A DNA stretch of 64,000 bases from Streptomyces sp. HNM0575 (GTDB lineage: Bacteria > Actinomycetota > Actinomycetes > Streptomycetales > Streptomycetaceae). A program made the translations under genes and the position numbers. Location: NCBI RefSeq assembly GCF_012726265.1, contig NZ_JAASAG010000002.1:186001-250000 (forward strand), given 5' to 3'. How positions within the stretch are numbered: position 1 is the stretch's first letter; every line of letters begins with the position of its first letter. The notes under the pieces are model-generated. The model worked only from the letters and a program-made list of their open reading frames with translations, ran no database searches and had not been told where the DNA came from. Of the stretch, positions 16,661 through 24,270 are shown one piece after another.

Positions 16661-17146
16661 ATGATCAGAGCCGCGTCGCCCGAGGACGTACCGGCGATCC
16701 ACGCGATGATCCGCGAACTCGCGGAGTACGAACGGTCGCTGGAGCACGCGAAGGCCACCGAGCGGCAGCTGCACGACGCGTTGTTCGGCGAGCACCCCGC
16801 GGTCTTCGCGTTGATCGCCGAGGAGGACACGGAGAGTGACCCCGTCGGTTTCGCTCTGTGGTTCCTCAATTTCTCCACTTGGACCGGCACTCACGGTGTG
16901 TATCTGGAGGACTTGTACGTACGGCCGGCGGCCCGCGGCTCCGGGCACGGGAGGCAACTGCTTTCAGCCCTTGCCGGAATCTGTGTCGAGCGGGGTTATG
17001 AACGCTTCGAGTGGTGGGTATTGGACTGGAACGACCCCTCAATCGGTTTCTACAGATCGCTTGGCGCCGAACCGATGGAGGAGTGGACGGTCTTCCGCAT
17101 GTCCGGTGCACCACTGAGGAAGCTGGCAAACGGCAACGCAGCGTAA
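16661..17146 (+). CDS. GNAT N-acetyltransferase (SSAT-like)
   Basis: 161 residues. The acetyl-CoA motif A is VRPAARGSGHGRQLLSALAG, preceded by LEDLYV. The C-terminal motif B is NDPSIGFYRSLGAEPMEEW, closely resembling diamine/spermidine acetyltransferase-like proteins. It begins 9 nt after the PLP enzyme. The amine substrate is not determined. The sequence downstream has no obvious terminator before the prsH-sigH promoter region. Confidence 0.88.
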   Translation: MIRAASPEDVPAIHAMIRELAEYERSLEHAKATERQLHDALFGEHPAVFALIAEEDTESDPVGFALWFLNFSTWTGTHGVYLEDLYVRPAARGSGHGRQLLSALAGICVERGYERFEWWVLDWNDPSIGFYRSLGAEPMEEWTVFRMSGAPLRKLANGNAA

Positions 17147-17413
17147 TCACTTCGGATTCGGGACTCCCGACCCCTAGCCACAGACAGTGCCCATATGTTT
17201 ACTATGGGTGACGCTCAAGTGATGGGGCGCCGTGGGGCCGTCGTAGATCCGTGCGGGCGACATCAGCTCGCGGATCGCGATAGCGTCGCAGGCGAAACAT
17301 CGATGGCGTCAGTCCGCCGGTTCTCCCTGGAGGGGATCCACGGACCGGGCGGCGGACCGACGCACTCGTACAGACAACGAGCCGAACCGGCTTGTGCCAC
17401 CTTGGAGGTGAGG
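17147..17413 (+). promoter_or_regulatory. promoter region of the anti-sigma/sigma operon
   Basis: 267 nt without a convincing gene. A perfect inverted repeat CCCATA...TATGGG (17190-17195 / 17203-17208, 7-nt spacer) is the clearest element. An in-frame GTG-like start at 17195 would extend the anti-sigma protein by 73 poorly conserved residues and is not supported by a ribosome site. In S. coelicolor the corresponding sigH region has several promoters. Confidence 0.45.
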
Positions 17414-17836
17414 GTGTCCCAGATCGCAGGTGAGCCCGTGGGGCAGGACGGGCAGGACTTCGTGGAGGTCCGGCTGCCCGCGGCGGGTGCCTATCTGTCG
17501 GTGTTGCGGACGGCCACTGCCGGACTCGCGGCCCGCTTGGACTTCACCCTTGACGAGATCGAGGATCTGCGGATCGCCGTCGACGAGGCCTGCGCGATCC
17601 TTCTCCAGCAGGCGCTGCCGAGTTCGGTGCTCAGCTGCGTCTTCCGGCTCGTCGGCGATTCCCTCAGGGTCACCGTCTCGGCACCCACCACCGACGGCAG
17701 GGCGCCGGAGCGCGACACCTTCGCATGGACGGTGCTCTCCGCCCTGGCCGGCGAGGTGGACTCGGCGGTGTCCGAAGACCGTACGGTCAGCATCAGCCTG
17801 CACAAGAAGCGCGGTGCGGGCCCCGGAGCGCCGTGA
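17414..17836 (+). CDS. prsH: RsbW-like anti-sigma factor (PrsH/UshX type)
   Basis: 140-residue serine-kinase-like ATPase (HATPase_c_2) of the RsbW family. The N-box region is LDEIEDLRIAVDEACAILLQ, and the family C-terminal strand pattern is SEDRTVSISLHKK. The GTG start has GGAGGTGAG directly upstream. Its stop overlaps the GTG of the sigma gene (GTGA), so the two are translationally coupled. By analogy with S. coelicolor SigH it binds and holds the downstream sigma factor until stress or developmental release. The canonical G-box is weak, so kinase activity is uncertain. Confidence 0.8.
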   Translation: MSQIAGEPVGQDGQDFVEVRLPAAGAYLSVLRTATAGLAARLDFTLDEIEDLRIAVDEACAILLQQALPSSVLSCVFRLVGDSLRVTVSAPTTDGRAPERDTFAWTVLSALAGEVDSAVSEDRTVSISLHKKRGAGPGAP

Positions 17837-18840
17837 CCGACCACGAGGCACGGGAGCATTGGGCAGGCCGCGTCGGTGCGGCGGCCGACCCAGTCGTGCC
17901 TGAGCAGGCCAGGCCGCACCCCGCCGACCCCAGCAGTCAGCGACCGGAGCAGGCAGAGCGGGCGGACGCGATGGACATGCAGCAGCAGGAGACGCACGGA
18001 CACGGCACCGCGCACGGGCTCGAGCACGGGACCGGCGAGCGCGGCGCGCGTACGGCACGGGCTGCGCAGTTCGCGCACTTCGATCCGCACGACCGCAGCG
18101 GAGCACGGGCCATGTTCATCGCGCTGCGCGGCCTTCCCGACGGTTCGCCCGAGCGTGCCGAACTCCGCAATCACCTGGTGCGGATGCACCTGCCGCTGGT
18201 CGAGCACCTGGCCCGCCGCTTCCGCAACCGCGGCGAGCCGCTGGACGACCTCACCCAGGTCGCGACGATCGGCCTCATCAAGTCCGTCGACCGCTTCGAC
18301 CCCGAGCGCGGCGTTGAGTTCTCCACGTACGCCACTCCCACCGTGGTCGGCGAGATCAAGCGGCACTTCCGCGACAAGGGCTGGGCCGTGCGCGTCCCGC
18401 GCCGCCTTCAGGAGCTGCGCCTGTCCCTGACGTCCGCGACCGCCGAGCTGTCCCAACTGCACGGCAGGGCACCGACGGTGCACGAGCTGGCGCAGCGGCT
18501 GTCGATCTCGGAGGAGGAGGTGCTGGAGGGCCTGGAGTCCGCCAACGCCTACAGCACTCTCTCCCTCGACGTGCCCGACACGGACGACGAGTCGCCCGCC
18601 GTCGCGGACACCCTCGGCGCGGAGGACGACGCGCTCGAAGGCGTCGAGTACCGCGAATCGCTCAAGCCGCTCCTGGAGGAACTCCCGCCCCGCGAGAAGA
18701 AGATCCTCCTGCTGCGCTTCTTCGGGAACATGACCCAGTCGCAGATCGCGCAGGAGGTCGGCATCTCGCAGATGCACGTATCGCGCCTGCTGGCACGGAC
18801 GTTGGCGCAGCTGCGCGACAGGCTTCTCGTCGAGGAGTGA
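17833..18840 (+). CDS. sigH: SigB-family sigma factor (SigH-like)
   Basis: 335 residues from the coupled GTG. A polar N-terminal extension of about 90 residues (QQQETHGHGTAHGLEHG) precedes a complete group 3 sigma factor. Region 2 includes DLTQVATIGLIKSVDRFDPE and FSTYATPTVVGEIKRHFRDK, region 3 follows, and the region 4 HTH is TQSQIAQEVGISQMHVSRLL. An internal ATG at 17971 would give a 289-residue form, nearer the normal family length. S. coelicolor SigH likewise exists as several N-terminal forms. It is expected to direct osmotic-stress and development genes and to be controlled by the preceding anti-sigma protein. Confidence 0.9.
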   Translation: MTDHEAREHWAGRVGAAADPVVPEQARPHPADPSSQRPEQAERADAMDMQQQETHGHGTAHGLEHGTGERGARTARAAQFAHFDPHDRSGARAMFIALRGLPDGSPERAELRNHLVRMHLPLVEHLARRFRNRGEPLDDLTQVATIGLIKSVDRFDPERGVEFSTYATPTVVGEIKRHFRDKGWAVRVPRRLQELRLSLTSATAELSQLHGRAPTVHELAQRLSISEEEVLEGLESANAYSTLSLDVPDTDDESPAVADTLGAEDDALEGVEYRESLKPLLEELPPREKKILLLRFFGNMTQSQIAQEVGISQMHVSRLLARTLAQLRDRLLVEE

Positions 18841-18963
18841 TCCGCCGCCGGCACAGTGGACCCACCGCACGCGCCGCCCGTCTCCTTCCCGGGGCCGGGC
18901 GGCGCGCGCGTGCCGGGGAAAGGACCCGGACGGGACAGCAGAGACGGGACAGCAGTCAGGCGG

Positions 18964-19386
18964 CTATGCGTCGCGCGGCCCGATCCCCAGCGCCTCGGTC
19001 GCCGTCGGATTGACGAGGCAGGCGAGCACCGCCACACCCGTGAGCCCGATGACGATGCCCGCGGCCGTCCACACACCGCCGTTCTGCGCCATCTGATAGC
19101 CGCTCGGCAGCGCGATCAACTGCACGATCATCGACGGGCCGCGGCTCCAGCGCCTGCGCAGCCACAGCCCCCGCGCGGCGGCCAACGGCAGTACGGACAG
19201 GGCCAGTACGGTCACCGCCAGCGTGACCGCCTGCATCATCCCGTCGGGCTTGTCCGTCGCCAGCTTCACCAGGGACACGACACCGAAGGCGGCGACGACC
19301 AGTCCTTCGAGAGCGGTCAGCGAAGCGGCGGCCGTGATCCGCCGTGGACGGCCGGGGGAGGCTGGGGTCTCGTTCGGTGTGGGCAC
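18964..19386 (-). CDS. small integral membrane protein
   Basis: 140 residues from a GTG, with four hydrophobic helices: LTALEGLVVAAFGVVSLVKL, AVTLAVTVLALSVLPLAAAR, a short segment around SMIVQLIALPSG, and TAAGIVIGLTGVAVLACLV. No known enzymatic motif. The ribosome site is weak and an ATG at 19533 is also open, but it would overlap the start of the divergent lipid kinase. It is convergent with the sigma factor gene. Function unknown. Confidence 0.7.
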   Translation of the reverse strand: MPTPNETPASPGRPRRITAAASLTALEGLVVAAFGVVSLVKLATDKPDGMMQAVTLAVTVLALSVLPLAAARGLWLRRRWSRGPSMIVQLIALPSGYQMAQNGGVWTAAGIVIGLTGVAVLACLVNPTATEALGIGPRDA

Positions 19387-19465
19387 GGTGAAGAGCGTAG
19401 TCCCACGCCCGCCGACCTCTCCAACCCCGGCTGACCACGGCCTCCCGATGGGTACGCTGCCCCTC

Positions 19466-20434
19466 ATGCGCGCACTCCTCGTCGTCAATCCGGTAGCGAC
19501 CACTACCAGCCAGCGGACCCGTGAGGTGATCACTCACGCGCTCGCAAGCGATCTCAAACTGGACGTGGCGACGACCGAATCGCGCGGCCACGCCCGGGAG
19601 CTGGCCCGGCTGGCCGCGCAGAACGGCGAGACCGAGCTGGTGATCGCACTCGGCGGCGACGGCACCGTCAACGAGATCGTCAACGGTCTGCTGCACGAGG
19701 GCCCCGACCCCGAGCGACTCCCCCGCGTCGCAGTGGTGCCCGGCGGCTCCACCAACGTCTTCGCCCGCGCGCTCGGTCTGCCGAACCACGCGGTCGAAGC
19801 CACGGGCGCGCTGCTCGACGCCATCGAGCACGGCCGCGAGCGGACGATCGGACTCGGCCTGGCATCGGGGGTGCCGGACACCGACGACGCGGGCGTGCAG
19901 CCGCGCTGGTTCACGTTCTGCGCCGGCTTCGGCTTCGACGCGGGCGTGGTCGGCCGCGTCGAACAGAAGCGGGAGCTCGGCAAGCGTTCAACTCATGCGC
20001 TGTACGTACGGCAGGTGTTGAAGCAGTTCGCGAAGGAACAGCACCGCAGAGGCGGGACGATCACGCTGGAACGGGAGGGCGAGGAGCCGGTACGCGAACT
20101 CGTGGCGTCGATAGTCTGCAACACCTCGCCGTGGACCTACCTGGGCAACCGTCCCGTATACGCGGCGCCCCATGCGTCCTTCGACACCGCCCTCGACGTG
20201 CTGGGACTCTCACGCCTGACACCGCTCGCGATGAGCCTGTACGGCACCCAGCTCCTCACTTCCAGCCCGGAGCGCGGACCTCGGGGTAAACACGCGGTAA
20301 CCCTGCACGACGTAAGCGACTTCACCTTGCATTCGCAGGTGCCGCTGCCGTTTCAGTTGGACGGTGACCACCTGGGAGTGCGGAACAGCGTGAACTTCAC
20401 AGGCGTACGCCGTGCACTGCGTGTGATTGCTTAA
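19466..20434 (+). CDS. diacylglycerol kinase-family lipid kinase
   Basis: 322 residues. The DAGK catalytic domain starts at the ATG (RALLVVNPVATTTSQ) and carries the nucleotide-binding signature ALGGDGTVNEIVNGLL followed by VVPGGSTNVFARALGLP. The C-terminal lid domain includes GLSRLTPLAMSLYGTQ and the PLPFQLDGDHLG loop. YegS/DgkB-type enzymes phosphorylate diacylglycerol or related lipids at the membrane. An ATG at 19448 is an alternative start. Neither has a strong ribosome site. It lies between a small membrane protein gene (divergent) and wblE. Confidence 0.9.
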   Translation: MRALLVVNPVATTTSQRTREVITHALASDLKLDVATTESRGHARELARLAAQNGETELVIALGGDGTVNEIVNGLLHEGPDPERLPRVAVVPGGSTNVFARALGLPNHAVEATGALLDAIEHGRERTIGLGLASGVPDTDDAGVQPRWFTFCAGFGFDAGVVGRVEQKRELGKRSTHALYVRQVLKQFAKEQHRRGGTITLEREGEEPVRELVASIVCNTSPWTYLGNRPVYAAPHASFDTALDVLGLSRLTPLAMSLYGTQLLTSSPERGPRGKHAVTLHDVSDFTLHSQVPLPFQLDGDHLGVRNSVNFTGVRRALRVIA

Positions 20435-20747
20435 GTCGAACGCCCAAAAGTCCTTCCAGTCGAACGTTTAGACCAGGGTCCACCCCCTGGAAGTACGACT
20501 GTGAGTGATGCGACACCAAGGAATCAAAAAAAACTTAGCGGAAGGGGTTGTATCCGCCGCCGAGGTTTGCGAGTCTCTTCATGGCGATCGGGCGGCCCCT
20601 CACGGCGGCCCCCTAGGCGCCCGAATCCTCTCTCTCATTCCACTGGGACCCGCATCACAGTCGATCGGCACCCCTTCCCTTGCGAGAGGATTCGTGAAAG
20701 CGTTCACATTCACAAGCCAAAGCAACTCACGAGGAGAGGTAGCAGCC
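20435..20747 (+). promoter_or_regulatory. long upstream region of wblE
   Basis: 313 nt with no convincing gene. It contains two AGTCGAACG copies just after the lipid kinase stop, a TTTAGACCAG half-site (20467-20476) like half of a DasR operator, an A-tract (20526-20533), and a perfect GTGAA-AGCG-TTCAC inverted repeat at 20694-20707, 40 nt before the wblE ATG. Confidence 0.45.
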
Positions 20748-21011
20748 ATGGACTGGCGTCACCACGCCGTTTGCCGCGAGGAAGACCCCGAGCTGTTCTT
20801 CCCCATCGGCAACACTGGTCCTGCGCTGCTGCAGATCGAGGAAGCGAAGGCCGTCTGCCGTCGCTGCCCCGTCATGGAGCAGTGCCTGCAGTGGGCCCTG
20901 GAGTCCGGTCAGGACTCCGGTGTCTGGGGGGGCCTCAGCGAGGACGAGCGCCGCGCCATGAAGCGCCGCGCCGCTCGCAACCGGGCGCGGAACAACGCCG
21001 CGACCGCCTGA
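20748..21011 (+). CDS. wblE: WhiB-like iron-sulfur regulator WblE
   Basis: 87 residues with all WhiB features: four Cys (9, 37, 40 and 46) to hold a [4Fe-4S] cluster, the turn motif GVWGGL (58-63), and a basic C-terminus MKRRAARNRARNN for DNA contact. The ATG follows a GAGGAGAGG ribosome site. WhiB proteins act by binding region 4 of the primary sigma factor in response to redox or nitric oxide. Position next to the lipid kinase and histidine kinase matches wblE in other Streptomyces. A strong terminator follows. Confidence 0.92.
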   Translation: MDWRHHAVCREEDPELFFPIGNTGPALLQIEEAKAVCRRCPVMEQCLQWALESGQDSGVWGGLSEDERRAMKRRAARNRARNNAATA

Positions 21012-21088
21012 GACTGACGCCCACACCCGGCCACCCGCTGCATCCCGAGCCGCAGCGCGCAGTGCCACGAAGCGCACCGCGTTCATAC

Positions 21089-21131
21089 AGACTTGGAGCC
21101 CCGGTCCCACAAGGACCGGGGCTCCAAGTCT
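21089..21131. terminator. bidirectional terminator between wblE and the histidine kinase gene
   Basis: Perfect 19-bp stem with a CACAA loop: left arm 21089-21107 starting AGACTTGGAGC, right arm 21113-21131. It serves both wblE (+) and the convergent kinase gene (-), whose stop lies 12 nt away. There is no T-tract, as usual in Streptomyces. Confidence 0.92.
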
Positions 21132-21142
21132 GTGCGCATGCC

Positions 21143-22651
21143 TCAGCGTTCGCGCTTCTCGACCGAGACCGGAAGGTCGAAGACCACGCGCGTGCCGCGT
21201 CCCGGCGCGGGCAGCATGTCGAACTCGCCGCCCAACTCCCCTTCCACGAGCGTCCGTACGATCTGGAGACCCAGGTTGCCCGCGTGCTTCGGGTCGAAGT
21301 CCTCGGGCAGGCCCCGTCCGTCGTCCTGGACGGTGACCAGCAGCCGGCCGGGCTCCTTCGCCTTGCCCGCGTCCTTGGCCTTGCCTGCCGTGCGCACCGC
21401 GCCGACCTCGATGGTGCCCTGCTCGCCCGGGCCGAAGCCGTGCTCCAGGGCGTTCTGGAGGACTTCCGTCAGCACCATGGACAGCGGTGTGGCGACCTCC
21501 GCCTCCAGCACCCCGAAGTGGCCCGTGCGATGGCCGTTGACGCGGCCGGGTGAGATCTCGGCCACCATCGCCAGCACGCGGTCGGCGATCTCGTCGAACT
21601 CGACGCTCTCGTCGAGGGTCTGGGAGAGCGTCTCGTGCACGATGGCGATCGAACCGACCCTCCGCACGGCCTCGTTGAGCGCGTCGCGCCCCCTGTCGGA
21701 GTCCATCCTGCGGGCCTGGAGGCGCAGCAGCGCGGCGACCGTCTGGAGGTTGTTCTTCACCCGGTGGTGGATCTCGCGGATCGTCGCGTCCTTGGTCATC
21801 AACTCCCGCTCGCGCCGCCGTACTTCGGTGATGTCACGGAGCAGGATGAGCGAACCGATGCGCGTGCCCTTGGGTTCGAGAGGGATGGCGCGCAGCTGTA
21901 CGACGCAGTCGTTGGCCTCGACCTCCGCTCCGCGCGGCGCCCATCCGCTGGCGAGCTTGACCAGCGCCTCGTCCACCGGCGCGCGCGAGGGCGCGAGTTC
22001 GGCGGTGACCTGGCCGAGGTGGAGGCCCACGATCTCGGTGGCCAGGCCGAGCCGGTGGTACGCAGAAAGGGCGTTGGGACTGGCGTACTGGACCACGCCG
22101 TCGGAGTCGAGGCGGATCAGGCCGTCCCCGACACGGGGAAGGTGGTCGATGTCGAGCTGCTGTCCCAGGAACGGGAAGGAGCCGGCGGCGATCATCTGCG
22201 CGAGATCGGACGCGCTCTGGAGATAGGTGAGTTCGAGCCTGCTGGGGGTGCGGACGGTCAGCAGGTTGGTGTTGCGCGCGATGACGCCGAGGACGCGGCC
22301 CTCCCTGCACACGGGGATCGACTCGACCCGTACCGGCACCTCTTCACGCCACTCCGGGTCGCCCTCGCGCACGATCCTGCCCTCGTCGAGCGCGGCGTCC
22401 AGAAGGGGGCGCCGGCCGCGCGGCACGAGGTGGCCCACCATGTCGTCCTGGTGGGACGTGGGCCCGGTGTTCGGCCGCATCTGCGCCACGGAGACATAGC
22501 GCGTGCCGTCCCGGGTGGGGACCCACAGCACGAGATCCGCGAAGGACAGGTCCGAGAGGAGCTGCCACTCGGAGATCAGCAGATGGAGCCACTCCAGATC
22601 GGTGTCGGAGAGGGCCGTGTGCTGGCGTACGAGGTCGTTCATCGAGGGCAC
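21143..22651 (-). CDS. pdtaS: PdtaS-type sensor histidine kinase
   Basis: 502 residues. An N-terminal GAF-like domain (about 20-160) and a PAS domain (about 165-275, GLIRLDSDGVVQYASPNALS) precede a HisKA_2 phosphoacceptor EIHHRVKNNLQTVAALLRLQ (His296). The HATPase domain has N-box EVLQNALEHGFG and G-box VQDDGRGLP. There is no transmembrane segment, so it is a cytosolic sensor like mycobacterial PdtaS, which phosphorylates an ANTAR RNA-binding regulator; none is encoded here. A Lys/Ala-rich insert (AGKAKDAGKAKEPG) interrupts the ATPase domain. GTG 22651 or ATG 22642 may be the start. A DasR-like operator lies 154 nt upstream. Confidence 0.88.
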   Translation of the reverse strand: MPSMNDLVRQHTALSDTDLEWLHLLISEWQLLSDLSFADLVLWVPTRDGTRYVSVAQMRPNTGPTSHQDDMVGHLVPRGRRPLLDAALDEGRIVREGDPEWREEVPVRVESIPVCREGRVLGVIARNTNLLTVRTPSRLELTYLQSASDLAQMIAAGSFPFLGQQLDIDHLPRVGDGLIRLDSDGVVQYASPNALSAYHRLGLATEIVGLHLGQVTAELAPSRAPVDEALVKLASGWAPRGAEVEANDCVVQLRAIPLEPKGTRIGSLILLRDITEVRRRERELMTKDATIREIHHRVKNNLQTVAALLRLQARRMDSDRGRDALNEAVRRVGSIAIVHETLSQTLDESVEFDEIADRVLAMVAEISPGRVNGHRTGHFGVLEAEVATPLSMVLTEVLQNALEHGFGPGEQGTIEVGAVRTAGKAKDAGKAKEPGRLLVTVQDDGRGLPEDFDPKHAGNLGLQIVRTLVEGELGGEFDMLPAPGRGTRVVFDLPVSVEKRER

Positions 22652-23072
22652 ACCGGCGAGCCTACCGGCGGGCGGTGCCGGGTGGCCGGGGCGGATTCCG
22701 CGGGGCCGTGGACGGACCGTGGCGGGGCACGACGGAATCCGTAGCGAAAGACCGCCGGAATTCGTCTCGTCGTGATGAAAAACAGCAGTGGCATGGACAG
22801 ACTTGGTGGTCTAGTCCACAATGAACCCGTAGTAACAACGGCTTCTGTTCTCCCCGCACAGGAGAGCAGAGAGAGGCCCGCGCGTCGTCTGCCCTGATTG
22901 CGCCGGGTCTCCGGCATCGGGCTGCGGTGCCGGGCGGGTTGAGGGTCCCGCCCTGGCGCCGTGGCCCGGCGTGTGTCACGGGACGGGTCTCAGTGGACGC
23001 CGCGGATCACGCTCGGTCGGCGCGAGTCGGGTGCCGTCGCGGTCTCAGCGGGTCTGCATCACCGGGTCTCCG
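22652..23072 (-). other. 421-nt intergenic region upstream of the histidine kinase
   Basis: No gene supported. The half near the kinase is its promoter region and contains a DasR-like box (22805-22820). The distal part holds degenerate CGGGTCTCCGTCA/GGTCTCAG repeats (about 22985-23092) that run into the 3' end of the SIS gene. Confidence 0.55.
22805..22820 (-). promoter_or_regulatory. DasR-responsive element (dre) candidate
   Basis: GGTGGTCTAGTCCACA matches the dre consensus ACTGGTCTAGACCACT at 12 of 16 positions, including the TGGTCTAG core. It lies 154 nt upstream of the histidine kinase start. DasR is encoded 7 kb away. The match is by eye. Confidence 0.55.
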
Positions 23073-24173
23073 TCAGCGGGTCTCCGTCACCTTGGCCAAT
23101 GCGCGCGGGGCGTCCGGGTCCTGGCCGCGGGCGATCGTGACCTCGTACGCGAGCATCTGGAGCGGGATGATCTCCAGGATCGGCTGGAGCTCTTCCGGGA
23201 GACCCTCCGTGGGCAGCGCGAACCCCGCTGACGCCCGGTCGACCTCCTCGCGGCTGCCGATGACCACCAGGTCCGCCCCGCGGTCGCGCAGGCGGCCGAG
23301 GACGGGCTGGAGCGCCTCGCCGCCCTTGCCGTCGGTGACGACGGCGATCACCGGCGAGATGTTGTCGACCATGGCGAGCGGGCCGTGCAGCAGGTCGGCC
23401 CCCGAGTAGGACAGCGCGGGGATGTAGCTGGTCTCCATCAGCTTCAGCGCCGCCTCCTTAGCCGTCGGATAGCCGTATCCGCGGGAGGTGAGCACCATCC
23501 GCTCGGCGAACCGGTAGCGGCCCGCCAGCGCCTTGATCTCCGCCTGGCAGTCGAGCACCGACTGCGCCAGCTCCGGCAGCAGTTCCGCCTTCCCGGCGCC
23601 CTGGCCGCCGCGCATGCCGTCCACGAAGAGGTAGAGGGCGAGGAGTTCCGCCGTGTACGTCTTCGTCGCCGGCAGGGCCTTCTCGGCGCCGGCCAGCACG
23701 TCGATGTGGTACTCGCTGACCTCCGCGAGCGGCGACGCGGAGTTGTTCGTCACCGCCAGCGTGAGCGCGCCCGCCTCCCGCGCGGCCCTCGTGGAGGCGA
23801 CCAGGTCCGGTGAGCCTCCCGACTGGCTGACGGTGACGACGAGGCAGTCGGTGAGGTCCGGCCTCGCGCCGTAGGCGGTGGTCGTGGACATCGACGTCAG
23901 GCCGCACGGCTTGCCCAGCAGGATCTCCAGCAGATACTTCGCGTAGAGCGCCGCGTTGTCGGACGTGCCGCGTGCCGTCAGCAGCACGAAGCGGGGGCTG
24001 CGGGCCGCCACCTCCTCGGCGATCTCACGGATCCGCGGCGCCCCCTCTTCGAGGATGCGGCGCAGCACTGCCGGCTGCTCGGCCATCTCGCCGGCCATGA
24101 CGCGGCCCGGCGCGCTGCCGGGCCGGTCCGCCGACGGAGACTGCTCGGGGGTCGATGCCGACGTGGCGGACAT
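23073..24173 (-). CDS. SIS-domain aminosugar-phosphate isomerase/deaminase (NagB-II/AgaS-like)
   Basis: 366 residues, two SIS domains. Domain 1 has LLTARGTSDNAALYAKYLL and VVTVSQSGGSPDLVASTRAA; domain 2 has LTSRGYGYPTAKEAALKLME and GADLLHGPLAMVD. It resembles the isomerase half of GlmS but lacks the N-terminal glutaminase Cys, so it should work as a glucosamine-6-phosphate deaminase/isomerase. The ATG has GGAGGCAGCC upstream. It follows the GH3 glucosaminidase (89 nt) in the das region, consistent with converting imported aminosugar to fructose-6-phosphate. In S. coelicolor I recall a classical NagB at this spot. Substrate is inferred from context. Confidence 0.8.
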   Translation of the reverse strand: MSATSASTPEQSPSADRPGSAPGRVMAGEMAEQPAVLRRILEEGAPRIREIAEEVAARSPRFVLLTARGTSDNAALYAKYLLEILLGKPCGLTSMSTTTAYGARPDLTDCLVVTVSQSGGSPDLVASTRAAREAGALTLAVTNNSASPLAEVSEYHIDVLAGAEKALPATKTYTAELLALYLFVDGMRGGQGAGKAELLPELAQSVLDCQAEIKALAGRYRFAERMVLTSRGYGYPTAKEAALKLMETSYIPALSYSGADLLHGPLAMVDNISPVIAVVTDGKGGEALQPVLGRLRDRGADLVVIGSREEVDRASAGFALPTEGLPEELQPILEIIPLQMLAYEVTIARGQDPDAPRALAKVTETR

Positions 24174-24221
24174 GCTGGCTGCCTCCAGTTGAGATGTCGG
24201 TGGTGCGGGGCGGGTTGCGCG

Positions 24222-24270
24222 CCGTCAGTCGTCAGCTATCAGTCGTCAATCGTCAGCGGTCGTCAGTCGC
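24222..24270 (-). repeat. short CGTCAGT/CGTCAAT repeat cluster
   Basis: Five CGTCA(G/A)-type heptamers lie between the SIS and GH3 genes and run into the GH3 stop region. Probable slippage tract; no regulatory role evident. Confidence 0.6.

Noticed and set aside
17195..17413. 73-residue N-terminal extension of the anti-sigma protein from a GTG-type start at 17195
   Set aside because: The extension has no RsbW similarity, and the GTG at 17414 has an ideal GGAGGTGAG ribosome site.
20520..20549. SigR-like GGAAT...GTT promoter upstream of wblE
   Set aside because: The spacer is 22 nt, outside the 18-19 nt needed by SigR.
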